The notes beneath the pieces are model-generated. The model saw nothing but the letters and a program-made list of their open reading frames with translations. It did no database searches and had not been told where the DNA came from. This document shows positions 62,714 through 64,000 of a stretch of 64,000 nt of DNA, piece by piece. Both the position numbers and the translations under genes were made by a program. The stretch is taken from contig NZ_VWSH01000002.1 of the NCBI RefSeq assembly GCF_008629695.1, forward strand, positions 527,410 to 591,409, in the 5' to 3' direction. The stretch's first letter is position 1, and each line of letters starts with the position of its first letter. Origin of the DNA: Taibaiella lutea. GTDB taxonomy: Bacteria > Bacteroidota > Bacteroidia > Chitinophagales > Chitinophagaceae.

Positions 62714-63952
62714 ATGATACAAACAGATGTTTTAGTTATAGGTGCCGGACCATCCGGAACTGTAGCTGCAGCAATTATTAAGAAGGCGGGTTTTAAAGTC
62801 AACATTGTAGAAAAATTGCAATTCCCGAGATTTGTAATCGGCGAAAGTTTATTGCCCCGTTGCCTGGAAGCCTTGGAGGAAGCAGGTTTTATGGATGCTT
62901 TAAATGAAAAAAAATTTCAGGTGAAGTCGGGTGCCAAGTTTGTCCGTAACAATGAGATCTGTGATTTTACTTTCGAAAAGCAACATACAGATGGCTGGAA
63001 ATATGCATGGCAAATGCCAAGGGCGGATTTTGATTTTACCCTGGCAAACGAATGTGAAAAGCAAGGCATTCCCGTTGCTTATAATCAGGAAGTGATTGAT
63101 ATAAAAATAGCAGAAGATGGTTCAAGCATCACAACTATTAAAGAAGAGAATGGTGCAACTTATGAAATACAGGCAAGATTTATTGTTGACGGAAGTGGCT
63201 ATGGTCGCGTAATTCCAAAGTTATTCAATCTGGAAAAACCATCTTCGCAGCCTGTAAGAAAAACCATGTTTGCACATCTTACAGATCCACGGAGATTGGA
63301 GCAGGAAGAACCAAACAGGATTGTGGTGTATGTTCATAGCGATGATTGCTGGATTTGGACCATTCCTTTCAGCACCGGAATAACATCTGTGGGTTTTGTT
63401 TCAAGCCCCGCATTTTTTGATAAATACAATGGCGAGCCGGAGCAAATGTTCAGGGCTATGCTGGCTGATGAACCCGCACTGAAAAGAAGATTTGAAAAAG
63501 CTGATTTTATTTTCGAGCCACGCACATTACAAGGCTGGAGCGCTACTACTGATACCTTTTGGGGAAATGGTTTTGTATTAACCGGAAATGTTACTGAGTT
63601 CCTTGACCCTATATTTTCTTCAGGCGTTACGCTTGCAACTGTTTCGGCGCAAACCGCAGCCAAACTTGTTATCAGGCAATTGAACGGTGAAAAAGTAGAT
63701 TGGCAAAAAGAATATACAGAGCCTACAAATCATGGTGTTTCTGTTTTCAGGACTTATGTAAATGGCTGGTATGACGGTACATTGTTCAAAATATTTTTCG
63801 CTGACAATAAGAGTGAACAATTCAAGGAACAGATCTGCAGCGTGCTTGCGGGATATGTCTGGGATATGACAAATCCTTTTGTGAAAAATCATGAAAAATC
63901 TGTACGAACGCTTGCAAAGTATCTGGATAGTACAAAGACGGAAGTATCTTAG
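62714..63952 (+). CDS. FAD-dependent oxidoreductase, flavin-halogenase-like (WxWxIP)
   Basis: 412 residues. Rossmann FAD site VLVIGAGPSGTVAAAI (about 6-21), VIGESLLPRCLEALEEAG typical of halogenase-type flavoproteins, the WIWTIPF motif (about 213-219, the WxWxIP signature of flavin-dependent halogenases) and a second FAD block (GFVLTGNVTEFLDPIFSSG, about 280-298). Members of this family act in halogenation or in hydroxylation and desaturation of aromatic polyenes; whether the substrate Lys of tryptophan halogenases is present cannot be decided. Together with the methyltransferase it suggests the edge of a specialised-metabolite cluster continuing past the window. Confidence 0.87.
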   Translation: MIQTDVLVIGAGPSGTVAAAIIKKAGFKVNIVEKLQFPRFVIGESLLPRCLEALEEAGFMDALNEKKFQVKSGAKFVRNNEICDFTFEKQHTDGWKYAWQMPRADFDFTLANECEKQGIPVAYNQEVIDIKIAEDGSSITTIKEENGATYEIQARFIVDGSGYGRVIPKLFNLEKPSSQPVRKTMFAHLTDPRRLEQEEPNRIVVYVHSDDCWIWTIPFSTGITSVGFVSSPAFFDKYNGEPEQMFRAMLADEPALKRRFEKADFIFEPRTLQGWSATTDTFWGNGFVLTGNVTEFLDPIFSSGVTLATVSAQTAAKLVIRQLNGEKVDWQKEYTEPTNHGVSVFRTYVNGWYDGTLFKIFFADNKSEQFKEQICSVLAGYVWDMTNPFVKNHEKSVRTLAKYLDSTKTEVS

Positions 63953-63970
63953 AAAGCCTGAATAATTACC

Positions 63971-63978
63971 TATCTTTG
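63971..63978 (+). promoter_or_regulatory. -7 element near window end
   Basis: TATCTTTG, an exact TAnnTTTG match, 22 bases before the end of the window; it probably drives a gene just beyond the edge. Confidence 0.5.
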
Positions 63979-64000
63979 TGCATCTTAAATTAAAAAGTAA

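Overview
The window reads as chromosome of an AT-rich Bacteroidota member, most likely of the Chitinophagaceae or a close relative. The evidence is a set of Bacteroidota traits: several TAnnTTTG-type -7 promoter elements, C-terminal type 9 secretion (T9SS) sorting domains, lipoproteins with a Cys-Lys-Lys/Gln-Lys start, LytS/LytTR two-component systems with Reg_prop propellers, YceI and DUF5777-like proteins, and a DUF5723-OmpA type outer-membrane protein. The genus is inferred; no rRNA gene is present.

Layout: (1) 1-870 is the 3' end of rpoC. (2) About 0.9-3.9 kb is a small accessory island: an orphan antitoxin-like gene, a RadC-like gene, a MITE-like palindromic element, interspersed repeats and two different 21-bp-period minisatellites. 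(3) 4.0-7.8 kb is one large surface protein gene (beta-barrel, coiled/repeat region, OmpA domain) broken by two compensating frameshifts. (4) 7.9-17.0 kb holds three tandem membrane adenylate cyclases with nearly identical catalytic domains in the first two, then an HD hydrolase and a YitT protein, flanked on both sides by paralogous lipoproteins. (5) 17.2-19.8 kb has an MscS channel, a UbiA-like membrane protein and a methyltransferase. (6) 19.8-28.9 kb is a complete C5 haem pathway after glutamyl-tRNA: hemJ, hemH | hemA, hemC, hemD, hemE, hemF, hemB, hemL, followed by a beta-carbonic anhydrase, RNase R and a lipoprotein.

(7) 32.8-38.5 kb is a tripartite RND efflux operon (outer membrane factor, membrane fusion protein, pump), then an SRPBCC protein and a GH3 hydrolase. 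(8) 40.5-49.9 kb is a module of two secreted cupredoxins, two YceI proteins, a DUF5777-like barrel, a CX4CH cytochrome-like lipoprotein, an OB-fold protein and a Reg_prop histidine kinase/LytTR pair; I infer a periplasmic electron-carrier or quinone-related function under dedicated control. (9) 50.2-51.0 kb is a tRNA-Val(TAC) array containing a chimeric tRNA relic and a GIY-YIG endonuclease gene that runs into a tRNA 3' half. (10) 51.0-58.3 kb contains a lipoprotein, a T9SS cargo, a tail-fibre-like protein and a second LytTR system; two near-identical direct-repeat sites matching the LytTR consensus sit upstream of the target genes. (11) 58.6-64 kb holds a TonB-dependent-receptor-like protein and the start of what may be a pigment-type cluster (methyltransferase plus WxWxIP flavoprotein).

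The best candidates for under-described biology are the GIY-YIG/tRNA element, the LytTR direct-repeat regulon, the triple cyclase array and the heptad minisatellites around the RadC gene.
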